A stretch of 64,000 nucleotides of DNA, from NCBI GenBank assembly GCA_018062085.1, contig JAGOSY010000023.1, positions 1-64,000 on the forward strand, in the 5' to 3' direction. Below are positions 1 to 8,033 of the stretch, in pieces (position 1 is the stretch's first letter; each line of letters opens with the position of its first letter). Under the pieces are notes generated by a model, which was given only the letters and a program-made list of their open reading frames with translations, did not search any database and had not been told where the DNA came from. The position numbers and the translations under genes are program-made. The DNA comes from a bacterium. GTDB lineage: Bacteria > Cyanobacteriota > Vampirovibrionia > Obscuribacterales > Obscuribacteraceae.

Positions 1-2
1 CT

Positions 3-353
3 GCTCTGCTTTTGGCTTCTGGCAAGCGCACTGAGATATTAACTGATGAGCAGAGAGATGAAGTCGTTGAGCGAATCAAACATGCCAGAGCCTTTGATCA
101 TCTGCCTACCGATGCTTTGGTTGGATATTTCAATACTTATCTTGGCGACATCGAGCATCCTGTCTGCATGTATGCCTGGGAAAGTACTCTAAATGAAGTG
201 AAAGAACTGTCTGATGATCGCTATCAGACAGATGTCGCTATGCGTGTTGCAGTTTCGATTGTAGGCGGCAGAAATGGTCGCAATATAGACACAGCCCGTT
301 TGCAACAAGTTGCTGACGCTTTAGGCCTCGACCCAAGCAAGTACGCGAACTAA
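3..353 (+). CDS. TerB-like protein, 5' end probably outside the window
   Basis: The frame is open to the left edge, so the start may lie upstream; a TTG at 12 is the only initiator-like codon visible inside the window. The C-terminal half is helical and ends in a pattern (AVSIVGG..G.ID...LQQVADALGLDP) close to the end of TerB-type domains, where a DG..D..E stretch precedes ALGLDP. TerB proteins are small helical proteins linked to tellurite and stress-response membrane complexes. The acidic residues of the classic TerB metal site are poorly kept here (GRNGRN replaces the usual DG-rich loop), so metal binding is doubtful. It heads the block that leads into the ubiquitin-like cassette. TerB assignment is by pattern only. 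Confidence 0.6.
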   Translation, partial: ALLLASGKRTEILTDEQRDEVVERIKHARAFDHLPTDALVGYFNTYLGDIEHPVCMYAWESTLNEVKELSDDRYQTDVAMRVAVSIVGGRNGRNIDTARLQQVADALGLDPSKYAN

Positions 354-369
354 ACGAACTAAATTTTGT

Positions 370-393
370 CTGCCCTAGCATTTGTTAGGGCAG
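370..393. repeat. Intercistronic inverted repeat
   Basis: A perfect 8-bp stem (CTGCCCTA at 370-377 with TAGGGCAG at 386-393) and an 8-nt loop lie 17 bases after the first gene and 34 bases before the second. No T-tract follows, so it is not a typical intrinsic terminator; an mRNA processing or stability hairpin is more likely. Confidence 0.6.
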
Positions 394-426
394 GCTTGAT
401 CGTATTCAACACGGAGTATAATATCT

Positions 427-1053
427 ATGAAAATTCTTTTGATTAATAGAAACACCTCAATGCTGGTGCAACTTTCTCAAGTTTTGTTAGCCGCTGGCCA
501 TCAAGTTACCCTGGCTATTTCGGTGAATGAAGCCCATGAAAATCTTGGCATTTCTTTTTTGCAGCCCGGTGAAGATTGCTACAGCTCCCGTGGCTTTAAC
601 TATTTTGACCTAATTGTTTGCCCGTCCTATGACGTTCACACCTACTGTGGCCACGAAAGTAATCTGTGTCAGATTCTCAATGGTGCAGCCGATCGCAGTC
701 GTGCGGCTTGTGGTATTGCTTCGAGCAAAGCCGATAAAGAGGCCATGAGCTTGCTGGGTTTTAGTAGCTTTGTCTCGATGGATGCTGTTAACGCCCTGAC
801 TGTTAGCGACGTTGACCCTTTACTTACTCGCCTAGTGGCCGATGCAGATCGTTCTATCAGCAATTATTCTCAGCGCGATGAAGTGGTGCGAAGAAGAGGC
901 TTTGAAGTACAGCTGAGACGCATGAATGAGGCTAGGAACAAACTTCTCACTACTGCTTACTCAATGCCACTGCACATGCGTAACGCTGTACAAAGGACCC
1001 TAATTGATGAAGATCAGAACGATAAACGCGATAGCTATCGTGCCTGCTCCTGA
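427..1053 (+). CDS. Degenerate receiver-like protein of unknown function
   Basis: A 208-residue protein. The first ~60 residues look like the start of a response-regulator receiver fold: MKILLINRN strand, a helix, then GHQVTLA. The acidic pocket expected after the first strand is absent (NRN), and the strand that normally ends in the phospho-accepting Asp reads LIVCPSYD, so phosphorylation by the usual mechanism is unlikely. The C-terminal ~70 residues are charged and helical. It sits 49 bases ahead of a large membrane protein and inside the operon that leads into the ubiquitin-like genes. Flavodoxin-like or CheY-like folds are both possible; function unknown. Confidence 0.55.
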   Translation: MKILLINRNTSMLVQLSQVLLAAGHQVTLAISVNEAHENLGISFLQPGEDCYSSRGFNYFDLIVCPSYDVHTYCGHESNLCQILNGAADRSRAACGIASSKADKEAMSLLGFSSFVSMDAVNALTVSDVDPLLTRLVADADRSISNYSQRDEVVRRRGFEVQLRRMNEARNKLLTTAYSMPLHMRNAVQRTLIDEDQNDKRDSYRACS

Positions 1054-1102
1054 ATCAAAAACAAAAAAACACCTTCCCCATAAACAACTTACAGGTATTC
1101 CA

Positions 1103-3016
1103 ATGGAAACTCCAAAAACGAGCTTTTTTCAGCTCATCCTCAACATCATTTTCTTCATTCCAGTCACTCTCAAAATCAGTGGTGAATGGCTGTGCAAGCG
1201 CGCTTATGGTTCTGGCTCTTGGGCTAGAACGATACCGGTGGCATTGATTGGCGCTGTCTTGGGCACCATGCTCGGTTGGCAAGTTGCTGATTGGCTGGCC
1301 TTTAGTTACGCCCTTGGCACTGCCAGCTGGTTGCTGGTTTTCTTGGTGGCAACAACTCTTACCTACACCCACGTCTGGTCAAGCTTGTACTACTTTGTCT
1401 TGCAACATATTTGGGATTTCTGGGAAAAGCTCTGGCGATTGTATGAAAAGCTCTGGAGAGATGCTTTGCTGCCAGCAGTGGAGCAGATTGTCACCATGAT
1501 CAAGTTAGCGCCCGGAGCTGCGGCTCTATGGAGTCAACTTGAAAATGAATATGGCGGCCGCTCTAAAGGCATTCGTTTTATTGAAACAGTGCTTGTAATT
1601 GCTATTTTTGCCAGCGCATCTTACTTCGGCTACCTAGCTTATAGTTGGGTTTTGACACTGGGGGCGAGCTTTGCTGGGTTGCAAGCTGTTGCTGTAGTCT
1701 CTGGTTTGATCTTTGCCCTTGTGTTGGTAAGTCTTGTTAGCCCTATGTGTGGCAGCAAAGCCTATCAGTCTATTGTTGCTTATGGCTTGTTAGGCTCTTG
1801 GGCTCTGGTTGAATATGTGCCTTTTGTTGCCACTCAATCAGAAGTAGTGAAAGTTGCAACTTTTGCTGGCTCTAGTTTGCTCGCCGTTGCCTACATCATG
1901 CCGGCCGTGGTAGTTGGCTTGCAGGGCGGCTTTATGAAGAGAGTGTTGCACTATTGGAGCAAGTTGCTCAATTCTTCGTACGGCCATGAAGACGACAAAG
2001 ACTACCAACGTTTCTTCCAGCATCTGCTCAATATTGGCTTGGCTTTTGCTTTCGCTTGGGTTTTCTTTAGCGTAAGTGTTAGCACAGGCTTGCCAATCTG
2101 GTTGTCTTGGTCAATTGCTGTAATTACCCTGGCTTACACCTACACAGAAGGTTTCCAAAAACACTTTGGCCGCTCTCAGGCTACTAGTGAAATGGCCGTC
2201 GCTACCATCTTGGTCGCTGCTTACGGTACCTATCACATGGCGCTTACTGGCTCTGCTGCCCTTAACTTTGGCCTGGCTGTAGCTACCTTGCTGAGCACTG
2301 GGCTTGTCTTTTACCCATTGTTCTATGTTGTAGCTCGGGCAATTACGCGCCCCCTTTCTCAGTCGGTCGGTTATGCCTTAGAGAATCTGCACAGCAGACT
2401 TTCTAGCAAAATTGTGGCTGCCTTTGCTCTGCTGGCCGAAAAACGCAAAGAAGCTTTCAACGACAAGTCTGAATTCGCCAAGCTGTTTGGTCACTTGCTC
2501 AACCTGACCATTTTAATTATCGCTCTTGTGCAAGCATTGCCGGTGGTGTCGCTCAAGTTAACCAGCAATTTTTATGTAGATGCCTTTATCATCGCCTTCG
2601 TCTCAATCAATGGTTTTGTTCTGTTGGGTCGTCTGTTTTCATATTACAGTGGCGCCACCTTGGCCTTCGTCAGCGGTTTAGTGACGTTAGCCAGCGTGGG
2701 CTATTATGTAAACGAATTGAGTGGCAGCTTAACCACTGCTGTGTTGCTTGGTTTCGCTGCAGCTGGTGTTGTGGCCGAAGTATTTGCCCCCTTGTTCTAC
2801 TTGCAGTTCGCTAGATTGTTCACACCTGTTACGCCGGTGCTGGCACCTTTCTTCAATCGGGCCTTCGAAGCTCTTTGGTCGGCATACAAGACTCTGTGGG
2901 CAGCCGTCGGTCGGCAGTTTAGATTTGTGCTGATTGTTCTACAACCAGTTTTGGCTGCTATCGGGCGGACCTGGCAGGTTGTTACTGCTCAGATTGCTCG
3001 GGTATTCGGGGCTTAG
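1103..3016 (+). CDS. Large multi-pass membrane protein, unknown function
   Basis: About 637 residues with many hydrophobic segments spread along the whole length, for example LILNIIFFIPVTLKI near the N-terminus and FALVLVSLVSPM in the middle. This gives roughly a dozen or more predicted membrane passes. Amphipathic Trp/Tyr/Lys-rich repeats (LWRLYEKLWRD near the N-terminus, ALWSAYKTLWAAVG near the C-terminus) flank the membrane core. I chose ATG 1103 because the frame upstream (from 1004) overlaps the previous gene and gives a highly charged leader. No transporter or enzyme motif was recognised. It may be the membrane platform for the downstream cassette; that is inference from position only. 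Confidence 0.65.
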   Translation: METPKTSFFQLILNIIFFIPVTLKISGEWLCKRAYGSGSWARTIPVALIGAVLGTMLGWQVADWLAFSYALGTASWLLVFLVATTLTYTHVWSSLYYFVLQHIWDFWEKLWRLYEKLWRDALLPAVEQIVTMIKLAPGAAALWSQLENEYGGRSKGIRFIETVLVIAIFASASYFGYLAYSWVLTLGASFAGLQAVAVVSGLIFALVLVSLVSPMCGSKAYQSIVAYGLLGSWALVEYVPFVATQSEVVKVATFAGSSLLAVAYIMPAVVVGLQGGFMKRVLHYWSKLLNSSYGHEDDKDYQRFFQHLLNIGLAFAFAWVFFSVSVSTGLPIWLSWSIAVITLAYTYTEGFQKHFGRSQATSEMAVATILVAAYGTYHMALTGSAALNFGLAVATLLSTGLVFYPLFYVVARAITRPLSQSVGYALENLHSRLSSKIVAAFALLAEKRKEAFNDKSEFAKLFGHLLNLTILIIALVQALPVVSLKLTSNFYVDAFIIAFVSINGFVLLGRLFSYYSGATLAFVSGLVTLASVGYYVNELSGSLTTAVLLGFAAAGVVAEVFAPLFYLQFARLFTPVTPVLAPFFNRAFEALWSAYKTLWAAVGRQFRFVLIVLQPVLAAIGRTWQVVTAQIARVFGA

Positions 3017-3040
3017 TCTCAGTCTGTAACCTTTTATTTA

Positions 3041-3076
3041 GTGCGGTAAGTAGCTCTAGTTGGCTGCTTGCCGCAT
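3041..3076. repeat. Intercistronic inverted repeat
   Basis: GTGCGGTAAG at 3041-3050 pairs with CTTGCCGCAT at 3067-3076 (10 bp, two wobble pairs) in the gap between the large membrane protein and the small membrane protein at 3119. No T-tract follows. Confidence 0.5.
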
Positions 3077-3118
3077 GTTCGCATTTACTTACTCAAACCA
3101 CACAAATGAGGTATCACC

Positions 3119-3298
3119 ATGACTGGTAAAGGATATGACGCTTTTGTCAAAGTTGTTTTCGGCTTTTGGTTCGCCGTCATTGCTATCGTCGTAGCGCTAA
3201 TCGCAATGATTATTTTTGCTCCTTGGCTTATCCCTGTGCTGTTGCTTGTGGCCGGAGCCGTTATCTGGCATCAAAGACAAGCCAATCTAAGCAAGTAG
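3119..3298 (+). CDS. Small membrane protein (59 aa)
   Basis: A short reading frame preceded by GAGGT about 8 bases before the ATG. It encodes a 59-residue protein with a short charged N-terminus and two consecutive hydrophobic stretches (FGFWFAVIAIVVALIAMII, then LIPVLLLVAGAVI) separated by a Pro, probably a helical hairpin, and a basic C-terminus (WHQRQANLSK). It fills the only gap between the large membrane protein and the gene at 3342 and reads in the same direction. No family recognised; an accessory subunit of the large membrane protein is plausible but unproven. Confidence 0.6.
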   Translation: MTGKGYDAFVKVVFGFWFAVIAIVVALIAMIIFAPWLIPVLLLVAGAVIWHQRQANLSK

Positions 3299-3341
3299 CA
3301 TCCATCCACAAACTAGGCGTGCAAACGCAGAGAAAATTTAA

Positions 3342-3812
3342 ATGAAAAGAAAAAACAAAGCAACCGTTGTCGTTACAGTTAATGCCAACACTAATAGTCA
3401 GTCACAATTGGGACGATTTGTTGGCAATAAGAAATTACATAATGCCGAAACACGGGCGTTTTTTAATCAGGAAGACCCGGCAAATCCCAACGGTCATGAG
3501 CCCAATTGGGAGCTGGTAGTCGCTGGTGCACCATGGGCTGCCACTGCTGAAGAAACTCAAGAGCTTGCCCGTTTAGGCTTTGTCGGGCTCTATGCTCGCC
3601 TACCGGGCACTGCTGTTGTTGTGCCGGCTGACGACGCTCCTAGTCGTGGTGTTTGCCTCGGCGTAAAAATTCTTATGGAACCTACTCTGGCTGCTGCACT
3701 GAAGCCAGAAACACCAGTAGATTTAGCGATCTACTATTCATCGCGTGTCACCGAACATTTGGCTGATTTGGTGGAAGCGCATTTTGGCGGTAACCGTTCA
3801 CAAGAGGCGTAA
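3342..3812 (+). CDS. Hypothetical protein upstream of the ubiquitin-like cassette
   Basis: A soluble 156-residue protein with a lysine-rich start (MKRKNKA), a predicted alpha/beta core and no membrane segment or recognised motif. It ends two bases before the next ATG, so the two genes are surely cotranscribed and perhaps translationally coupled. PRTRC cassettes carry extra unassigned proteins near the ubiquitin-like gene, and this could be one, but I see no sequence signature to prove it. Confidence 0.6.
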   Translation: MKRKNKATVVVTVNANTNSQSQLGRFVGNKKLHNAETRAFFNQEDPANPNGHEPNWELVVAGAPWAATAEETQELARLGFVGLYARLPGTAVVVPADDAPSRGVCLGVKILMEPTLAAALKPETPVDLAIYYSSRVTEHLADLVEAHFGGNRSQEA

Positions 3813-3814
3813 TC

Positions 3815-4528
3815 ATGAAAAATACACCAGTAACTAAAGAACAGATCGAGCAATTTCTTCCCGCTCTCGTGCGCCACTATGCTGAACAGAAAGTGTTGTC
3901 TGAATACGAACGCGTTGCCTTTTCCAATTTCTTTCAGGCCTTTCTTGACCGTAATCTTGTTTTGCTAGCGAGCTTGTTCAAAGTCTATGAGAAAGCACCA
4001 GAAGACTGTTTATTGATCATGGCTGCCGTTACCCAAGTGTTTGGCAATATAGTCAATAATCACAGCAGCTACTACGACCCTGACGAAGGTGTTTTGAATC
4101 TGCATGCCTGTACAAAAGACGCTGTTCACAAACCGTTCTCAAGGTATACTGGTGAAAAATTACACGCCCTGAAGCTTTATCTTGATGGTCGGGCCGCGAC
4201 TGGTTACAGATATTGCTCTGACGACAGTCTTTTTTCTGCTAGCGATGCCAGTAGTGGCTCTGTACAAGCTACCGAAGCCTTGAACCAGTTGGTGCGGGTT
4301 TTCGAAGAAGGAATTGAACGCCGTATAGCCGATGGTAGAGAGAACCAGTTTACTTCCTTCGACTTAAGCGAGAGTGCTGTTACTTACCTTTTCCAGAATC
4401 GGCAATTCGTCAAAGATAAACGAGCCTTTGAAGTTGAGTTGGCTGAAGCAAAAGCCTCGCGCAACACTGTTAGCTACATGTATTGGCGCTGGGAAAACAG
4501 AGCAAAGCTAGCGCGCTTTAGTCTCTAA
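3815..4528 (+). CDS. Hypothetical helical protein
   Basis: A soluble, mainly helical 237-residue protein with no signal peptide and no recognised domain. Aromatic and acidic residues are common in the middle (SSYYDPDEG, YRYCSDDS). It starts two bases after the previous stop and is followed by a strong terminator-like hairpin at 4577-4613, so the upstream transcript may end or be attenuated here, before the ubiquitin-like gene. Function unknown. Confidence 0.6.
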   Translation: MKNTPVTKEQIEQFLPALVRHYAEQKVLSEYERVAFSNFFQAFLDRNLVLLASLFKVYEKAPEDCLLIMAAVTQVFGNIVNNHSSYYDPDEGVLNLHACTKDAVHKPFSRYTGEKLHALKLYLDGRAATGYRYCSDDSLFSASDASSGSVQATEALNQLVRVFEEGIERRIADGRENQFTSFDLSESAVTYLFQNRQFVKDKRAFEVELAEAKASRNTVSYMYWRWENRAKLARFSL

Positions 4529-4576
4529 GCCTGACAGACAGGTCTTAAATACATACAGAACACACCAACCTAATTT

Positions 4577-4613
4577 ACCCACTGGCAATGCTGCAATGTC
4601 AGTGGGTCTTTTA
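4577..4613 (+). terminator. Intrinsic terminator/attenuator before the ubiquitin-like gene
   Basis: ACCCACTG (4577-4584) pairs perfectly with CAGTGGGT (4600-4607), followed by CTTTTATT. It lies 49 bases after one stop and 34 bases before the ATG of the beta-grasp gene. Confidence 0.7.
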
Positions 4614-4646
4614 TTAGCAGCCTGAGAATAATTCGAGAGAATCAAA

Positions 4647-5012
4647 ATGACCACTGAAAATAACAATCAAACTACCGAAAACCCTGAAAATCCTGGCGTT
4701 GCAACTACAGTTCAACTGACCAAGCCCAACGCCGTCTTAGACATCGCCCCTGTTCCAGTTCCAGTGGCTCAAACTGCTCCAGCGGCAGAGACTGTATCTG
4801 TAAACATCGGTGTTTTTGGTAACATGCAAAAAGTGCTGGTTGACGCTAACTCCAATGTTGGTGATGTCGTCAGAGCCGCTTCTATTAATGCTTCTGGCTA
4901 CCAGTTTCGCATGAATGGTGCTCCTGCCAATGTAGATACTCGGCTTCCTGCTGGCGTGTCTAGTTTGACCATTTTGCTGCTCAAACCAGTTAAAGGTAAC
5001 GAGGAGGTCTAA
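4647..5012 (+). CDS. Ubiquitin-like beta-grasp modifier protein
   Basis: A 121-residue protein with a disordered N-terminal tail (residues 1-50, rich in Thr, Asn, Pro, Ala) and a single beta-grasp domain (about 51-117). The domain pattern fits ThiS/MoaD/ubiquitin-like folds: an N-terminal hairpin (VNIGVFGN..KVLVD), a helix (VGDVVRAAS), then YQFRMNG, L-PAG and a final strand TILLLKPVKG. The end reads KPVKGNEEV, so the usual Gly-Gly is Gly117-Asn118 with a short acidic tail. In the same direction follow E2-like, JAMM and E1-like genes, which supports a role as the modifier. A terminator-like hairpin lies on each side. It could be a PRTRC protein C relative. Confidence 0.75.
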   Translation: MTTENNNQTTENPENPGVATTVQLTKPNAVLDIAPVPVPVAQTAPAAETVSVNIGVFGNMQKVLVDANSNVGDVVRAASINASGYQFRMNGAPANVDTRLPAGVSSLTILLLKPVKGNEEV

Positions 5013-5066
5013 CCTACATTGATCTAGCTTTGTTTCGCTCTTAGCCAAGAGTGGGCAATTTTACTG

Positions 5067-5103
5067 GAACCATTGAGAACTTTTCGTTTTCAATGGTTCT
5101 TTT
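5067..5103 (+). terminator. Intrinsic terminator after the ubiquitin-like gene
   Basis: GAACCATTGA (5067-5076) pairs with TCAATGGTTC (5090-5099) across a T-rich loop and is followed directly by four T residues. It lies between the modifier gene and the membrane-anchored E2-like gene. Confidence 0.75.
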
Positions 5104-5130
5104 ACCTATAACTCAAAACTGGTCAAAAGA

Positions 5131-7113
5131 ATGGTAATTCTGCAGATAATTATGGCCTACTGGTGGTTGGCCATTCCCCTAAGTTTGACTGTGTTGATAG
5201 TGTGCCTTACGACACTGTCAATTCAGCGAAAACAAAATAGACGAAAGAAATATTTTTTCGCCAATCTCTCAGCCGAACAATGTCAAAGGCTGGTAAGCGC
5301 TGGCATCGACTATGAAACCGCAAATGTTGCTGGGCAGTCAGGTGTGGCTGTTGCTTTTAAATATTTGCAGACGACACTGAAAGTATTGCAAGCCCAGGTT
5401 CACACCACACTATTAGAATCAGGAGTGGTGTATCGAGTAATTTTTACAATCGCTCCCCCTGATAAACAGCACGTTTTAGAGAGTATTACCTTCAGCGGGC
5501 AGTTTCCTTTAAGACAAGAGCGTCTGGCTGAGGTTGTTGGCAATTTGCTCTCACCCATTGTTAAGCAACAAATAGTAGTTTATGGCAACAGCTGTGCTTT
5601 GCCTAAAGCTGATGATGACAGTAAATTTCACTTGGTTTTGTCGACTGACTACGATCAAGAACGGTGGTACACAAACGTGACGGACAATGTCTGGTCAATC
5701 CCGCCTAGATTAGCGCTAAAGGCTCGTGACCCTGATGCTCAGGCTTTGCCTTACGTTGATTTTTCAAGTGGTTTTAGTCCTTGTCAGTTGCAAGGTAATC
5801 GCCTCGATTTTCTCTTTGATGTACTAGCAGCTAACAGCAAGAAGATTGGTTGGTTTACCCGGTTAAAGCGTCGTCTTGCTCGCCAGGGCGAAGACTATTA
5901 TCTAGCACTCTTGGCCAATTGCTTGTCATGTTTTGTTCGTGAAGTGCTATTAGAACGAGAGATTCAGGCCTACATAAGCAAAGAAGGTGGTGCTGATTTT
6001 TCAGGCACTGCCATGACGGCACTTGGTCTTGACGAGGTGGTGCCCGTCAATAAGATACCTGTAAAGATTTCGGGTTTTAGTGATGATGTTCGTCAACGCA
6101 GAGGCCAGGCTGTTTTGATTAAGTTAGCACAGCAGGTGCTTGGTTCTTTTTGCCGCACGCAACTTACTGTCATCAATTGTCGCGGTTCTATTAGTGCTGT
6201 TACTAGAGTCGCAGCAGACGATGACTTGATCATTAAGTTCTGCAGTGCACCAATGGAAACCCGTCGCGTTAGAATGCCGAATTACTACTGGAATTCTAAG
6301 GCGCCTGACCAGTCATCGGTTTTTTCACCGTCGCCTTTGGGTGTGCCCATTGTCACAGCCGAAGGTTATGCCGTGGGTGAATTGGTTGGCCGTGTGCTCT
6401 ATGTATATTCTGAACTGATTCATAGCGGAACAAAGGACGAAGCTTTGCTCTGGGCTACTTTCTTGCTAGAAGCGCGTAGGCTCATTTTGCAGCTGAGCGA
6501 GCCTGGTGCTAGTGAAGCTGCTCTAGAAGAGATGTTTGCATGGGAATGTACCAGGCAATTTAAATTGCAAGAGGAACGGTCGCCACCTCCTGTCGCTCAA
6601 CTTAATGGAGACTGTGAGGCATTTGCTAGTTCACTTAGAGCGTCGATTTTTTCGCAGCGAGTTATGTACGAGCAGATGGCCGCGCCTTGGTTGGGCTTAG
6701 GCGAAGAGTTTGATGCCATCATGGCCATACCGAAAATACTTGATGTAACTGTCAAAGACAATCAAGTAATAGTGACTACTAAAACGCTCTATTGCAAAGA
6801 TCCTAGAGACAACGTTAATCACGAGATTGGCCCTTTCAAAATTGTCATCCCCGCTTCTAGTTCAGATGGCCTGCGTTGGTATAACCAAGGCACGTTTTCT
6901 CGACCAAACGGAATGAATGCACCTCACGTAGATGCAGAAGGGAAGGCTTGCTTGGGCAATATGAAAGAGGTATTTTCGCAACTTCTGTCAGCTCGTCAGT
7001 ATGCGGCAGTAGTTGAAGCTGCTATTGCTTTTGTTGAAGCTGTCAATACAGATGATACGTGGGGCAAGCACATTGACAGATGGCCTCGTGCCAACTTAAT
7101 TGGAGACACCTAG
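5131..7113 (+). CDS. Membrane-anchored E2-like ubiquitin-conjugating protein
   Basis: A 660-residue protein. Residues ~5-30 form one hydrophobic helix followed by a basic stretch (RKQNRRKK), so the bulk should face the cytoplasm. The middle 500 residues are unassigned. The C-terminal ~130 residues carry the hallmark of prokaryotic E2/RWD-like domains: a strand GPFKIVIP, then NAPHVDAEGKACLGNM with His599 and the candidate catalytic Cys607, followed by helices and a final HIDRWP. The next gene shares this C-terminal plan, including LLRWP at the end. Known bacterial E2-like proteins take the modifier from an E1 thioester. Its position in the cassette matches the unknown PRTRC F slot. Acceptor and substrate unknown. 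Confidence 0.7.
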   Translation: MVILQIIMAYWWLAIPLSLTVLIVCLTTLSIQRKQNRRKKYFFANLSAEQCQRLVSAGIDYETANVAGQSGVAVAFKYLQTTLKVLQAQVHTTLLESGVVYRVIFTIAPPDKQHVLESITFSGQFPLRQERLAEVVGNLLSPIVKQQIVVYGNSCALPKADDDSKFHLVLSTDYDQERWYTNVTDNVWSIPPRLALKARDPDAQALPYVDFSSGFSPCQLQGNRLDFLFDVLAANSKKIGWFTRLKRRLARQGEDYYLALLANCLSCFVREVLLEREIQAYISKEGGADFSGTAMTALGLDEVVPVNKIPVKISGFSDDVRQRRGQAVLIKLAQQVLGSFCRTQLTVINCRGSISAVTRVAADDDLIIKFCSAPMETRRVRMPNYYWNSKAPDQSSVFSPSPLGVPIVTAEGYAVGELVGRVLYVYSELIHSGTKDEALLWATFLLEARRLILQLSEPGASEAALEEMFAWECTRQFKLQEERSPPPVAQLNGDCEAFASSLRASIFSQRVMYEQMAAPWLGLGEEFDAIMAIPKILDVTVKDNQVIVTTKTLYCKDPRDNVNHEIGPFKIVIPASSSDGLRWYNQGTFSRPNGMNAPHVDAEGKACLGNMKEVFSQLLSARQYAAVVEAAIAFVEAVNTDDTWGKHIDRWPRANLIGDT

Positions 7114-7115
7114 CC

Positions 7116-8033
7116 ATGCCTGCGTATATTGTTAGAAACCCATCCAGCATTACTTTAGATAAACTCTATCAAGCTGGTATCGACTGGCTCAACTGGGAAC
7201 CAGGGGCAATTTTGCTCAATGAAGATATCAAACTGCTTGGCAGAATTCTTGAAGCCAGTACGTTTGAAGCTAAGCCCACAGAATGGGAAGATCTTTTTGA
7301 GGTGACCTTCACTTTTCCCTCTAAGCAAGACCTGAAGCCCCCTCAGCAAAGCCTGCCTTATAGCAGTGATTCACCTCTTGGTCGTTCAAGAGCAAATTAC
7401 ATCAAACTGGCAGAGGTGCGGTACAAGGAGATTACCAAGGCTGCTCAAGCCAGTTTTGATGCTACTCAGGCTAACCTAGGAGAGTCGCTCGCTAGCTACT
7501 TGCAGAGCGCCAGTCTCACCCAGATTCACCTTAAGAAGCCAGATATAGACCAGCTCATGTTGCGCTTCAAGGAACAGTATCGTCAGCTTTTATCTATCCC
7601 TCAAGTAGAAGCTGTTCGTTTTCATCCCGGTCAGATATTTGTCTATACCAGGTCGCTGCAAGCTACTGGCTCGTTTTGCCACGGCGCACATGAGCTAGGC
7701 AAGTTTTTGATTGTGATTAATCCTGCTGACCCCAGCGGCAATTTTATAGCTTGCTTCAATTTAGCCGGACAGCTAAGTGCTGCTCGAGGCGAGATGCATG
7801 CTCCTTATGTTTATGGTGATGGCAGAATTTGTCCTAACGAAATTTTGGAATCACTATTAGAGCTGGTTGCTCAAATGGAATATGCCACCGCAATTGAAGT
7901 CGTTCTGCAGTTTCTTGAAACTGCTGGCGATGATGCCATGGGCAGATATTTGCTCCGCTGGCCCCAAGCAGCTTCGAATTTGGCTTCGAAGACCAATTCC
8001 AATTCCAATCAACTAGCGATACAGCCCTTATGA
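7116..8033 (+). CDS. Second E2-like protein (PRTRC B-like)
   Basis: A 305-residue soluble protein. I chose ATG 7116, two bases after the previous stop and behind GGAGAC, rather than an in-frame ATG at 7080 inside the upstream gene. The C-terminal part repeats the plan of the preceding protein: GKFLIVINPADPSGNF, then HAPYVYGDGRIC with His228 and candidate Cys239, helices, and YLLRWP. The APH of the partner is APY here and CLGN is CPNE, so its active site is altered; it may be a partner or an inactive paralog. The C-terminus ends in a low-complexity Ser/Asn tail. Its last four bases overlap the JAMM gene (ATGA), implying coupled translation. Confidence 0.7.
   Translation: MPAYIVRNPSSITLDKLYQAGIDWLNWEPGAILLNEDIKLLGRILEASTFEAKPTEWEDLFEVTFTFPSKQDLKPPQQSLPYSSDSPLGRSRANYIKLAEVRYKEITKAAQASFDATQANLGESLASYLQSASLTQIHLKKPDIDQLMLRFKEQYRQLLSIPQVEAVRFHPGQIFVYTRSLQATGSFCHGAHELGKFLIVINPADPSGNFIACFNLAGQLSAARGEMHAPYVYGDGRICPNEILESLLELVAQMEYATAIEVVLQFLETAGDDAMGRYLLRWPQAASNLASKTNSNSNQLAIQPL

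Noticed and set aside
7080..7115. ATG at 7080 as the start of the second E2-like gene
   Set aside because: It lies inside the upstream gene, while ATG 7116 follows the upstream stop and a GGAGAC site.
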